Source: Sphaerolaimus hirsutus (Eukaryota; Nematoda; Chromadorea; Monhysterida; Sphaerolaimidae). From it: a DNA stretch of 64,000 bases. Position 1 is the stretch's first letter, and every line of letters begins with the position of its first letter. The notes under the pieces were generated by a model. The model was given only the letters and a program-made list of their open reading frames with translations. It was not told the origin of the DNA and did not search any database. The position numbers and the translations under genes were made by a program. Positions 20,816 to 32,159 of the stretch are shown piece after piece. The stretch lies in assembly GCA_964036195.1 (NCBI GenBank), contig OZ038450.1, positions 13,394,701 to 13,458,700 on the forward strand, in the 5' to 3' direction.

Positions 20816-23718
20816 CTAATTAGTATCATTAGCACGCAGGAAGATTGATTGACAGAGTTGGGGCGGAAAATTACACCCCACCACACAAACATCACCAAAA
20901 TTCGAACTGCGAAAAAGGAACTTCACTCAAGCAACCTGTCAAACTGTCACACAAAAACACACAGTGGAATAATGCAAACATTCATGCACGTTTGCATGAA
21001 TGGAGCCCCAGCTGCACAATCGATAGGGAACACAGTTGCAGCCAACGGTGGAAAGAAAACACATTTAACACACCATGTGTTGTATTTCTGTGTTTTTGTT
21101 TTGCATGGATTCCACAGATTCCACTACTCACAGACTTTTTAACTGTATTTTGTTTGGCCCTATGCCTGTTAGCATGTAAACCCGTTTGGCATGTACACAA
21201 CGAATCAGGGGTTACCAAGGTTTAAACAGGGCCTTCATAGATAGTGAAGTCCTCCTAGCGAGGGATATATATTTTAGCTGAAAATTATTAATGGGAACTA
21301 GCAGGGGCTAAAATATATATGACATATATATGGCAAAATTGACAAAATGGAGGAAAATTTTAGCGATTTTGAGAAAAATTGGACAAAATTGCTCAAAGTT
21401 GGCTCCACATAGATACCTCGATAGTTGAGCAATTTGTGGGGGGATCAGGTTATAGTGGGTTTATAGTAGCCTTGGGATGGATAGATAGCAATGAATCATG
21501 GATCCCCCATGAGAGAGACTCCAGCAATGAGTCTAGATGCCAAGTGGGTTTACATGCCAAGTGAGACTACATCAACCAACAATTTCAATATGATGCAAAT
21601 TTAATTATGCTATATTTATCTTTTTTAAAGCCTTTGCAAGGCAAACTTTCATGCCAAACAATGAGCAAAGCAAATTATTTTACTAAAATTAGAGTTCTTT
21701 TTATGATGCGCAAAATGTTTTTAGCTAAAAAAATATGTCATAAACCTTCGAAAAATACAGCTTTTTCAACAAAACACAGAAACTCAGTAAAGAACAAACA
21801 TTACAAAAACACAGAAACCATTGCAAAAGCATCCCAATCCCAAGCTGCAGCTATAACTGCGTTAGCGGCGCGCCGCTGCAGAGAGCCGCAGCGCTGCACC
21901 GCTAGATGGATAACAAGGGGTGGCTTCTCTGGAATTTTTTTTTGTGAAAATGACTTGATTTCTATTTTATCATTTTCAGTTTGAGAGTGCAGTTTTAGGA
22001 GGGTGGTTTTTGTGTATCATAAATACGACGACATAACATGCACTTTCACGGCGATCTAACTTTCCCAGGGACCCCACACACACTAATTTTATATAAGGTT
22101 GGATGGTGTTTTTCTTCAAAGTTTTTTTTCAATCTTGACGTCATCGTGAATGAAATCAAAATTATTCCAAAGAAACGTTTAGGGGGAAAATTCATCGTTT
22201 GTGCACGACTCCGCCTTTTTAATATTTTTTCTTTTTTTTGGTGAAAGTGCGTGTATAAGTTTTCATGTCGCCTGTTATTGTCTAAGACATGAGTAATTTT
22301 GGACGCATGCTTTACGGTCCGCCGAATACAGTGCATTGTTATTTTTTTAAATCAGTTACCACCCTGTGATCAAAAAAATCAGATAAAAAGATCAGTTTAA
22401 AAAAGTGCCATCCCTGTATGAGCTTTCCAAAAATTGTTGAAATTTGGTAGAAAACCAGTGTGTGTAGGCACAAATAAAATACAGCCGCGAGTGATGCGTG
22501 AATATTTTTCAATACTACCGTCTGACACTGGCTATAAAACAATTTGAATGTGCTCCATTGACTTAGAATGTCTGGAGGTAGCAAAAACATATTCGCTGCA
22601 AGAGCTTCTACATGCCGAGTCCCCCCACCGAATACCGTGTTTTGCTAGTTTCCCTAAATCGCTCGCAAAGCGACAAGACAGTGAACTAATCACATCTAAA
22701 TTCAGATCAGCCAACCGCGAGAAAATAACACATAAACCCCACTTGAAACAGCAGTTCACCGAATTTAGCTGGTGATTTTGCCATCTAGATAGAAGCTACG
22801 CGAGTGAACATAACAGGGGTCTCCAGGATTTCAAGATAGCAAATCGCCCCTACAGAGGGATAGATAGCTCGAATTTTCTCTCGGGGGGGGGGGGGGTCGT
22901 ATCTTAAGAGCGTTCTCGCGGGGCGGTGTGCCTCAGTGTTGGCTTTGCATGTGTAAATATTTAGAATAGAGTGATACGTCCAAACATGAATAGAATACTA
23001 AGTCAGAAACAGCGATTTTGAATGTGAAAATTGGCAAAAGCAAGTAAAATTGAGTGATTTTGAGTGAAAATTCGCTCAAAATTTGCTTCACAGACCGATG
23101 GCTAATCGATTGGGAGAGGAAGGGGGGTTCTTAGAGGACAGTAGCCAAAAAATTTTCATCGGAATAGATAGGTAGCCCCATTGGAGATAGGTAGCCCCAT
23201 TTAGATAATTTGGACCCCCATTGGAGACCCCGGAACATAACCAACACACCGCTCTCGGGGCAGATTCCGCAAGTGGGCAGGTGAAAATACAAATGGTAAA
23301 TTAATTCACAAGTGGCGAGGCAAGTCACGACTGACAAATAAGCATAAGTTGTGTGCCGAACTAAGTTTGAAGCGATTTTTCGAGAGTTGCATGAGTTCAA
23401 TGGGCTTTTTCATTGTGTAGAAGGCAAAACTGAGAGAAAATTACAAATACATGGGGGAAAATAGCTAAACATAGGTACAAGAGTACAAAATAGCCAAAAG
23501 ATAGTTGACATCAGGTAATACCGCACCTTTAACAGTGATATTTGAAGTTGACAATAGGAAAAAGGGGGAATCAATTTTGAGCGAAAATGTGGGCAAAGTT
23601 CTCCATGTGGTTGATTTTGGGGGTCAATACACACTCACACTAGACCACTCATTCGCACGTGACAGCTCGCGGAACCGGCCCAAAAAAACACAAAAATATC
23701 GCCACCAAAAAGACCAAC

Positions 23719-23963
23719 CTAATCGCAGGGGGCAACTCCCCCTCAGCGGCTCCATCCCTCTGCTGCCCCAATCCCCCAGCATCCAACCCCTGCAAATCCC
23801 CATCCGTATTACTGCGAACCCTATACAGCCGGTCGACCAAGTGACTCGACTGTTTGCCGGCCCTGTTCGACCCGCTCAAAGTGGGGGTGGTGCTCGAGTT
23901 GACGCCGGACGCGTTCGAGGTGCTCGTATTGAACGGCGCGCTAGGCGGCAGCGCGGACGACAT
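23719..23963 (-). CDS. Possible first exon of an unknown protein
   Basis: An ATG at 23963 opens a frame of 81 codons plus two bases ending at a donor (ATTAG-GTTGGTC, exon end 23719). The residues are Ser/Thr/Asn-rich at first (NTSTSNASGVNSSTTPT) then more mixed (HLVDRLYRVRSNTDGDLQ). It is coding-like in base composition and stands out from its AT-rich surroundings. I recognise no family, and the next exon could not be placed. The plus strand is also open here, which lowers confidence. Confidence 0.4.
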
Positions 23964-24934
23964 TTTTGGGTGCCGCGGCTTTTTTGGATTTGAGGGATAT
24001 TTAAGGGGTGCAAAACGTGCATGTTTTCTACGGCCATGCGGCTGTCTAGTTGTATAGGTAGTTTATACGGTGTTTTGATACACAACCAAGATGTGGGTGC
24101 GACTCTACACGGAGCACAGAGAAAGCATTGTCTAAGCATATCGGGTGCGGCAAATCGATTCCACTTGCAAAGTTATCTAGGTTTATTTTAAGAAAGACGA
24201 ATTCACAAAAAAACGCTGTCCTGGTTAAAAGCTTCATGTGTCAAAAATTGACTAACTTGAAGCGCAAAAACAACCTCGTAAATGTGTTTCAACATGATCT
24301 ATGGAAAAACGCTGACATGTCGTAATATTTATGTTTGTCACTTTGTTTTAGCTATACCTTAAAATGATGAGAATAGCCAAAATACCGAGTAGCTATGTAT
24401 CCAACCCCCGGGAGGGTCAAAGTCCTGGAGACCCCTTAACCCAGTTGAATCGTATCATATTTATTTTGACTTCAAGCACTAACTAAATAAATATTCATTA
24501 AGATCACTTTTATGAGGGATAGAAATAAGTTCTCTATAGGTTCCAAAGCACCATAATGAATATACCAAAGCGTCAAGAAAGTTACACTTGTACAAATTAC
24601 GTAATATCACAAAACTATTCAAAAATTTCTTGGGTTGCTAAATATGGTTTCAAAACAAAATACAAAACAGATAATTGGCTCCACGCACACTAGCTGAAGG
24701 CTGAAATTTCGGAAACCGATAAATTAGCATTGAAAACATTTGAGTTTACCAACATGAGTTCCCGTCAACTAGACAGTTGACGAAAATCAAATATAAATCA
24801 CCCCGGTAACCTCAAATGTCGTCAAAACACATTTACCACTTCAAAAATTTTCTCCCGTCAACTAAATATCACGCGTTTCGCCACAATAAGTTTCACCACA
24901 CGCAAACCCTATCATCCAACACAATCGAACCCAC

Positions 24935-26728
24935 TCAGCGGGTGCCCTGCGCCTTGGCAGCCTCCAGCATCTCATCCTGAAGGGTCTCCAATTCGGGAAT
25001 TCGCATGTGCGAACGGCCGTACGGATCCGCCCACAGGGTGTTCCGTTTGTAGTAGACCTCTCGTTCGCGTTCCCAGTCCCATGGGGGCAGGGTCTGAGTT
25101 TGAAAATCGATGGATTTTTGGGGTTTTGGAGAAATTTACATATTTTTGTCGTGTATAGGCCCTACACACACTAGTTGACATCGACACCATGTAAACTGGT
25201 CCCCAACCCAATTCAAAGTTTGCATTTGAACATCGTTCGTTGGCTCGTCAGCAATCTTTGAATTGGGATCGGAACCAGTTGACATTTGGTGTCGATGTCA
25301 ACTAGCGTGTGTGGGGCCATAGAGGGGTAGACAAAGCTGGTGTTGGCCTCCCAAATTGGCCAGTTATCTACTCCGCACTGTAATTTTTAGCTTTATTCCC
25401 CTAAACCGTTCCTACACCCAAACCACCCAGTGTAGTCACTGCCCGCTTTCAACAAATTTTTATATCTGTATTTATACACATTTTCAGCCTTTTTCACCCA
25501 GCGATGTTCACACTTTTTATACTTTTATAAATAAAAAGCATATATATTGTGCCGAAGCAACCGTCCACACAAAAAAACGTTTTCAGCTAACGCTCCGGAG
25601 AGGCTAATTACTATCAATCTTTCAATATAAAATATAAATCAGAACCAGTGTGAGGTCAAAATCCCTACCGATCAATTATGTAAATAACATCGCCACCATC
25701 TGGTATCAAATATTGCAAGGATAGCCCCAAATAGACACTAAATCTAATCCTAAATGAACAAATCTAATAGAAAACTAATTATTTACCTTGGATCGATCCA
25801 GCCAAATGTCGGGTTTGCTGAAGCTCCAATAAACAGTGTAGCCGAACAGGGCGCCCCAAAATACAAAGCACGCAAAAAGTGGGTACAACTCCTTGTGGTG
25901 AAAGGCGTTTTTCATGAAATTCGCAGTGGTGTTCGAATGCATGCCTGCGAAGTAACTATGATGATCGTATTTTTATTGATTGAGGAAAAATTTAAATTGA
26001 TTGATTTTGATTGAAAATTGATAAAAAATATGCACATAGTATTTCGCGCCAAAAATACCTGAAAATAAGCAATAAATGACATAAACCAGTGAGTTTGAAG
26101 GTGAAAATCCTGAAAAGGAATGAACATGTGGGTATAATTTCTCAAAAGTCGCTCCAGATAGGTAGATAGCAGGGCGATTGAGGATAGATAGATTCAGGGT
26201 TCATAGGAGAGTAGTAAAAATTTGACAGATAGTTGGGGTGGGGGGGGGGGCTACCGCCCAGCGCTCGCTCACTATCTATACCGGAGCCCGCTCAGCTTTC
26301 AATCGAGGAGGCAACAATTTGGCTACTATCCTCTGAATACACCCCCCCCAATCGTCTAGCTATCTATCTATCTGGAGCAATTTTCAAGAAATTTTACCTC
26401 CTCCCTCCAAAAAATAGGTTGGTGCGTGCCGTCTAGGTACCCAGCCAACCTGGCAAGGCGCCCTCCTGCACCAAACCGCCTTTGCTCGCATCAGCCAAAT
26501 ACGGCTCCGCGTGACCTTTGGGCGAGCCGGCGAATTTAGGCGTCGCCTGAAAAACGTTCAGAAATCGAGCTTCATTCTGAAGATCAGAAAGTGTCATTTT
26601 AGACAGAAACACACTCTAAACTCGGCTGGATACCGCTTTACATCGGGAAATGGGTCGTGTCTTGGCGTGGATAAAGTGTGCGCTAGACGCCGACTGAACG
26701 TCACTGTCGCCAGGCGCGACGACAACAT
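24935..26728 (-). CDS. Single-span mitochondrial protein, NDUFA4/B12D-like
   Basis: Four exons: 26728-26615, 26546-26441, 25944-25787 and 25093-24935. They join in frame (537 nt, 178 residues) with GT-AG introns. The N-terminus (MLSSRLAT, FSRRLAHTLSTP) is Arg/Ser-rich without acids, as in a mitochondrial targeting peptide. Residues about 87-108 contain one membrane span (LYPLFACFVFWGALFGYTVY), followed by FSKPDIWLDRSK and a charged tail with PPWDWEREREVYYK. A pattern of KELYPLF, one span, then S-K-P-D-I-x-x-D-R resembles NDUFA4 and the plant/animal B12D family, which sit in respiratory complexes of the inner membrane. It is longer than NDUFA4 (about 80 residues) at both ends, so the family call is tentative; the gene itself is solid. 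It lies head to head with mRpL16. Confidence 0.8.
25158..25319. repeat. Inverted-repeat element, CTAGTTGACATCGACACC family
   Basis: Left end GGCCCTACACACACTAGTTG then ACATCGACACC; right end GGTGTCGATGTCAACTAGCG then TGTGTGGGGCC. Inner arms contain AACTGGTCCCC and GGAACCAGTTGACATTTG. Further copies are at about 52934-53071, 53100-53200 (partial), 55119-55279 and 60029-60188, and a half copy at 31665-31795. The inserted copy here lies just outside exon 4 of the NDUFA4-like gene. Confidence 0.75.
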
Positions 26729-27190
26729 TTTCGTGCGATTTCTTCGGGTGTAATTTGGCAAATTTGGCGAGATAAATGTGAAGAAATTGATTGTAGGAAG
26801 TATTCACTATTGACCCGTGAAATTAAAAGCTATTTACTAGCGATTTTACTGTTTTCTACATAAAGTTAATATTGAAGGCGGGATCAACCACTATTTATAC
26901 CGAAATGCAAAAAAGAAAACACCGGGTCACGTACAGAAACTTGGCGTACGCCCAAATTCGGATTGCATGTTATACTTTGAGCGATTGTTCAACAACTTCT
27001 GCTCAGAATCGCTAAAATGTCCTCCATTTTGCGAATTTCCACCCTTATAATTGTTTTTTTTTCGTCTATGCATGGTTATTTACCTATTTTTGGTCCTACA
27101 TTTTATGTATACAGGATTTCGAAATTTTGGCTGGCTGCCAAGTTCCCATACGGGGGTTTCTTCCAAAAGAAACCCTGGTCGGTGTCGGAA
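26729..27190. promoter_or_regulatory. Shared upstream region of two divergent mitochondrial genes
   Basis: The 462 bases between the start codons of the NDUFA4-like gene (minus) and mRpL16 (plus) hold no gene and no repeat I recognise. Both products appear to be nuclear-encoded mitochondrial proteins, so this is a candidate bidirectional promoter. No TATA box stands out on either side; this is inferred from layout only. Confidence 0.5.
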
Positions 27191-30012
27191 ATGTCGGTAA
27201 ACTTGCTGTTTTCCACGCTGGGGTCATCGGTTGCGTCTACATCTCGACTTTTGGTTTCAGCGCCATCAATTCTGCAGCACTGTAGCTCGCGAACTCTCAA
27301 AGGAATACCGAAATTTGAGCGTTATGAAGGTGAGACAGCGTGTTGGCACAGTGCCGAAGTTTCCAAAATAGCGTATTTTCGTAGTTTGTGATCTACTCCG
27401 GGATGGCACTAAACTAGGATGCTATGCATTTTCAGCCGTCTTACTGAAGTCTCAGGATCTTAGGGCAAAATTTTTTTGTTCGGGGGCGCCTCTATAATAT
27501 TTCTTACTGAACATAGCAAATCACTTTTCAGGTGCTCAAACATGAACAGATCATCAGCTATTTAGGTCAATAGCTGGAAAATGGTATTGGGATACATAAT
27601 TTGTGCCCTCAGCCCCAGGGTGCAGTCTGAAGCCCTGTAAAGTGAAAAGTCAAGCGTCAAATGTCATGTAAAATGTCAATTAAAACAAAAAAGAAAAGAT
27701 TTACTTTGCATGACAATTGACAAATTTGTTATGACACTCTACTTCACACTTTACAGGGCTTCGGACTGTTACCAGTCTGACTGGTCTGTATTTCATAGTG
27801 TTACTTTACAACTTGAAAGTGCTGCCACACACTTTCTTATCCTACAGGCATTGTGTACCCCCCTGACGGACAGCGACAACTCCCAACATTGCCCATGGAA
27901 CCTCCCTTATATCCAGACGATACCACAAGGGGCCATTATAGGGATACAAGGAGATATTTGGAGTTTAGGATGCCTGAACAAGTGCACACTGAAGTGTTGC
28001 ATAAACAGTACGCGATTGTGGTTCGTTTTGAGATTTTCATTGGGTTGATAGTTATGTTGTTGTTTTTTGTAAATATTGACTTTCTAGACTGACTGTAGTT
28101 TTCTGTATGGTCTTTAATGGCGTGTGTACTGCAAGTTTTTTTACTTGTTGGAGTGTCGTGTTTGAGCGGTCACAGGGACGTAGCCAGGATTTTTGAGCGG
28201 GGGGGGCGGATTGTATACGGAGCCCGGCGAACGGGGGGGGGGGCGGCGCCCCCCCCCCCTAAAATGTTGCCCCTGTAGTAGGGGAATGGCGCCATGGCGC
28301 TGGCGCCATTCGTAGGCGCCACTCCATGGCGCCATTGGCGTTGGCATTGGCGCCAATACAGCAGTATACTTCTGTAATTTACAGACATACAGAGCGACAT
28401 GGACACGAATTGAGTCCATTTTCACTGGGTTTGAGGCCGCGGAGACCGGTCAATCGAAAATATATGTTGTGAAGCGAAAATGCGCGCTCGCGCGCAAAAT
28501 TTTTCAAACTGTCGACAAAATCGTCTTCTGAAAGTGCCATTTCCGGCACATTTTTTGGTCCGGCCCGGGAAGGGGGGGGGCGGCCGCCCCCCCCGCCCCC
28601 CCCCCTGGCTACGTCCTTGAGCTGTCATGAGTTTTGGGGTAGCTGATGGGGGGGGGGGGGGTGAGCGTCAAATATCTAATAATTCGGATACCGCCATATA
28701 CCGTATTTCCTCGAACCCCCCCCCCCCACGAAAAACCCCCTTAAAATTCTCACTTTGAAAAAATAAACCCCCGGGGGTATTTCGTGGAAATACTGTAGTT
28801 TTTCAGTATCCCAAGGCGAAAAATATGCTTACTATCCCTGAACACTCCGCCCAAACGGCCGAAACCTATTTATCTATTTAGATGTAATATTGATTTAATG
28901 TGATTCAAATAATATTTACATTTTCCATCCGAAAATCTACAATCATCCATAGAAAACAACCAATACCGAACACAACAGGCAGAGCGCGGTGGCTGGCTGA
29001 CCCCAAAGCACTTCGACATTCTTCGAAAACGCATCAATATCTACCTAAAAGGGGACCAATTTGCAGTTTGGCGAGTAGAAAGTCCCTGGCTGCCGCGCAC
29101 TATGAAACCGATGGGCATGAAACGAGGGGGTGGCAAGGGGAAAATTCGGTACTTTTGCACCCCGATCAGGTGGCAATCCCAAGCCCTGTAAAGTGTAAAG
29201 TAAAGTGTCAAATGTAAAGTCAAATGCAAAGTAAACTGTCAATTGTCATGCAAAGTTCAGTAATAAAATCTTTTCTTTTTTGTTTTGATTGACACTTTAC
29301 TTTGCATTTGACTTTACATTTGACACTTTACTTTACACTTTACAGGGCTTGGGACTGCCCCCAGGGCTGGAAGGGTTATTGTGGAACTGGGCGGGAAGAT
29401 TACTTATGATGCTGTGGGTTTGCGGGCGGTTTTCTGGTTTTTAATGCTTTTTCTAAAAGGTAGGGTGTTAGAGTTTGATACGCATATAAACCGGCCTGTG
29501 CCGCGCACGTAAAGTTGTCTGATAAAGTTGGTTAAGTGCCATGTAGACGGCACAGTAGAAACTAAAAACTATTTTACCGATAATCTCACATTTTACGCAA
29601 TTTTTGGCAACTCTGTATGACATTTACAGGCCCCTGGACTGCTGCCCAATCGTCTTTCGTTTATTATTTACCTCCCAAAAATTTCAAAGTTCTATACGCC
29701 AAAATTCTAGACAGAATTTCACGCTAGAACTCCAAGAATATCACGAAAAGACCCACTCAACCTCAATTAAACCCTCACTTAAATAGCCACTTTCAGGCGC
29801 GCGCAATTTTGGCCCCAGTGTCCTTCGCTATGCCAATGGAGTCCCGATTTATCAGTTATGAGGAAATGTTGGAAGAAAAAGAGCTAAAACATTGGGTAAA
29901 TGAACACAATACGAACCCGTATGACATGGAGTTGATGTGCAGGTTCAATATGCAAAATATGAGTAGATTTATGTCACCGTATGATCAAGAGTTTAGAGGA
30001 AAATTTTGGTAG
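27191..30012 (+). CDS. mRpL16: Mitochondrial ribosomal protein L16, complete
   Basis: Component of the large subunit of the mitochondrial ribosome (uL16 family, near the peptidyl-transferase centre). Five exons: 27191-27329, 27848-28020, 28979-29169, 29365-29459 and 29819-30012 (stop TAG). Phases agree (792 nt, 263 residues). Exon 1 encodes a targeting-like start (MSVNLLFSTLG, SRLLVSAPSILQHCSSRT). The uL16 core follows: YAIVAERGGWLTPKHFDILR, FAVWRVESPWLPRT, KPMGMKRGGGKGKIRYF, then AGRVIVELGGKI. The C-terminal mitochondrial extension ends MSRFMSPYDQEFRGKFW, close to the ending of animal mRpL16. For exon 5 the acceptor before TGTCC (29818) keeps the frame; an upstream acceptor at 29796 leads to an early stop. 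Intron 3 is exactly one very young introner, intron 1 contains a second, and intron 4 a remnant. Confidence 0.95.
27619..27772 (+). mobile_element. Introner inside mRpL16 intron 1
   Basis: Ends GGTGCAGTCTGAAGCCCTG and AGGGCTTCGGACTGTTAC, flanked by CAG at 27616-27618 and 27773-27775. It lies well inside the 518-bp intron, so it does not define the splice sites. Confidence 0.8.
28173..28619. mobile_element. hAT-like element, CAGGGACGTAGCC family
   Basis: Starts CAGGGACGTAGCCAGG, ends CCTGGCTACGTCCTTG, flanked by AGCGGTCA (28165-28172) and AGCTGTCA (28620-28627), 7 of 8 identical. It carries the same GCGCGCTCGCGCGC and GGCGCCATGGCGC blocks as its relatives and lies in mRpL16 intron 2. Confidence 0.88.
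29170..29364 (+). mobile_element. Introner forming mRpL16 intron 3
   Basis: The exon ends ATCAG; the intron opens GTGGCAATCCCAAGCCCTG and ends GGGACTGCCCC plus CAG. The element proper is 192 bp (29170-29361) between CAG at 29167-29169 and CAG at 29362-29364. Removing element plus the second CAG restores an uninterrupted uL16 reading (TPIR then AGRVIVELGG). It differs from the copy at 1351-1542 at two positions by eye. Confidence 0.93.
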
Positions 30013-30245
30013 TTATTTGATATTTTTATGTGTATTTGATACGTTTGAGAAGTGCTGGGCCACCGAGTTTTTATTGCAATAAAAGCCCAAAAAATTTTTA
30101 TTTGAACAAGATTACCCGTTGACGGTGGGCATTCTACTAGTTGACAGTCGAAATTTCCAGAACTGATAAATGATTCGTCGTCGAACTGATAAACAAGTTC
30201 TGTCGTGATGAATTATTTTTGATTTCAACCAGCAGCAGTTCAGAC

Positions 30246-31038
30246 CAGCGTTGCAGCAGAGTTCACACGTTTTTTACGTCCACACATTCACACAAGTCAA
30301 TAAAAATCACACGCAAAAAATTCACACACTCCCATTTGTTGCTGTTTTACGATGAAACAGCTTTTCACACACTATGTAACTGTGTGCCTCAATGTGTTAA
30401 ATTGTATAGATTCACACACAGCAGAAGGTCAATATTTAGGTGACCTCTGCACACTGAAAACTATAGTGCCCATCACATTACAGTGTGGGTCAAATAGCAA
30501 TGTGAGAGCATGTGTTACATTGTGAGAGCAATTTAATGTAATGAGAGTTTAAAAAATTGGTTTTATTAGGACAGGATATGGTAGATTTCATAGTAAAGTG
30601 AGCAGTCAGTTGAGCAAGAATAAAAATTCTGAGTGCAAATTAAATTTTATTGAATATGTAAAGAGCTGTAAATATAACTATATCTATGCATAGAATTAAA
30701 AATGAAACTTAACACAATTAAAAATCCCATTCTAAGGTCAATAATGCCATATAAATATATGAATGTATGAAGTGCATTTAAATGAAAATGCAATTTGGGT
30801 TTGCATTTTCAATGTGGGCCACCCTTTCTTTTGACCCCTTTGTCTTGACTGCTATGTAACATGAGATAACAGCTGCATTTGCACAAGCAACTCAAATTAT
30901 AGCAATATTATTCACACAGTGTTGTAAATTCACACATGTTTTATGTGTATTTTTTCGGCTGTGATTCAGCCCAAAAATTTCACACGCTCCCAAATTCATA
31001 CATTTTTTCACACACCGAAAATGGGAGCTGCAAGCCTG
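30246..31038. mobile_element. hAT-like element, CAGCGTTGCAG ends
   Basis: Starts CAGCGTTGCAG and ends CTGCAAGCCTG, flanked by identical GTTCAGAC at 30238-30245 and 31039-31046. Both ends carry TTCACACA runs in inverse orientation (AGTTCACACG; TTTTTCACACACCG). No transposase frame is present. Confidence 0.85.
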
Positions 31039-32159
31039 GTTCAGACTCCTCAGTCTGGCAAACTTCAATATGTCTATTGATCACATTTATGAGCTAAAAA
31101 TATTTTGCTGCAAACAAGTGTGTGCAGGGCCATTTTCCTGAATAATCTTCATCAGATACTAAAAACTCGTTGCATTTTCGTTCTAGCGTCGTGCCGCCGG
31201 CTAAAAACAGTGTTTCACTGATTTCTTTACAAACTCGAGGGCAACTACACGTAAAAAGAGCAACAAAAAAAGATACATCCAATGCTGAACATTTCATTGC
31301 TTCGTTAGAAAATGAATGGAAAATGAAAATGTGAGAAAATGGATGGACACAATTTCAAAGTGACGAGATGGGTAACACAGCGTATGGCACCGAAAGATAA
31401 AATCTGCTAAAACACTGCTAACATTACACATTAAAACGAAAACTCTCGGAAAAAAGAAAATTTGAAGTCCTGAAATATAGGTTTATTATGGCAAAAACCT
31501 ACCTAAATTCATTTATCGCATAAAATGTTGGCCTTGCTAACTGTTACTGTGCCGAAAAATGCAAAAGCAATGCCCGAAACGACACGAGTAAATAAATACG
31601 TAAAGGGTATTAGAAAACAGATAAAATTGCGCACCACACTGAACAATTTTTCGCGTTTCCCACTTGGGCCCACACACGCTAGTTGACATCGACACCAAAT
31701 GTCAACTGGTTCCCAGCCCATTTAAAAGATTATATTTGAACGTCGTTCGTCGCCTCGTCAGCAAGCTTTGTATGTGGATGGGAACCAGTTGACGTGACCG
31801 TAGAATTTCTTCCAGTGCGGTGCGTCTGTCATGAATGGTGATGTAAAAAGCGCCAGGACCTTGGGACCATGCGTGGTGATACTTTTCCGAACTCCAGCGC
31901 TAATGACGCCAAGAAAGTGCCATGGCGCTTTTACATCATATTAGATCACAGCTACGATATCATCACAAAAAAGCGCATCTAAATATGTCAACTATCTTTG
32001 TAGGTAACCAAATACCGATACCGCAGTGCGTTACCAAATTCCCAGCACAGGTACCGGATTTTTGAACCTTCGGTATTCGATCACTATACCACACCTAAAA
32101 ACAATTTGTGGGGAGGAGGGAAAGATTAGTGGAAGCATAATTTGTATAAAGTAGGTACC

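Larger units (their letters stand above)
16786..24934. other. 8 kb repeat-rich stretch with two possible exons
   Basis: Apart from the possible minus-strand exons at 17.3-17.5 and 23.7-24.0 kb, nothing here looks coding. It is filled with inverted-repeat elements, C/G homopolymers, GATAGATAGCTGG-type repeats and one clean hAT-like element. Open frames such as 20845-21225, 21607-21984 and 22548-22775 have no codon bias or splice context that would support them. Confidence 0.55.

Noticed and set aside
22548-22775. Plus-strand frame of 75 codons with a start
   Set aside because: It looks slightly gene-like but has no splice context, no bias in third positions and no recognisable motif.
23505-23993. 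Plus-strand open frame of 162 codons
   Set aside because: It has a low-complexity Pro/Gln and Gly/Ala/Arg product and no splice context; the minus-strand reading has a start, bias and donor. The strand call remains tentative.
28960-29240. Reading the mRpL16 core as an unspliced 105-codon frame
   Set aside because: That frame shifts away from the uL16 motifs after INIY and ends in the introner; the alternative frame keeps FAVWRVESPWLPRT and the splice junctions.
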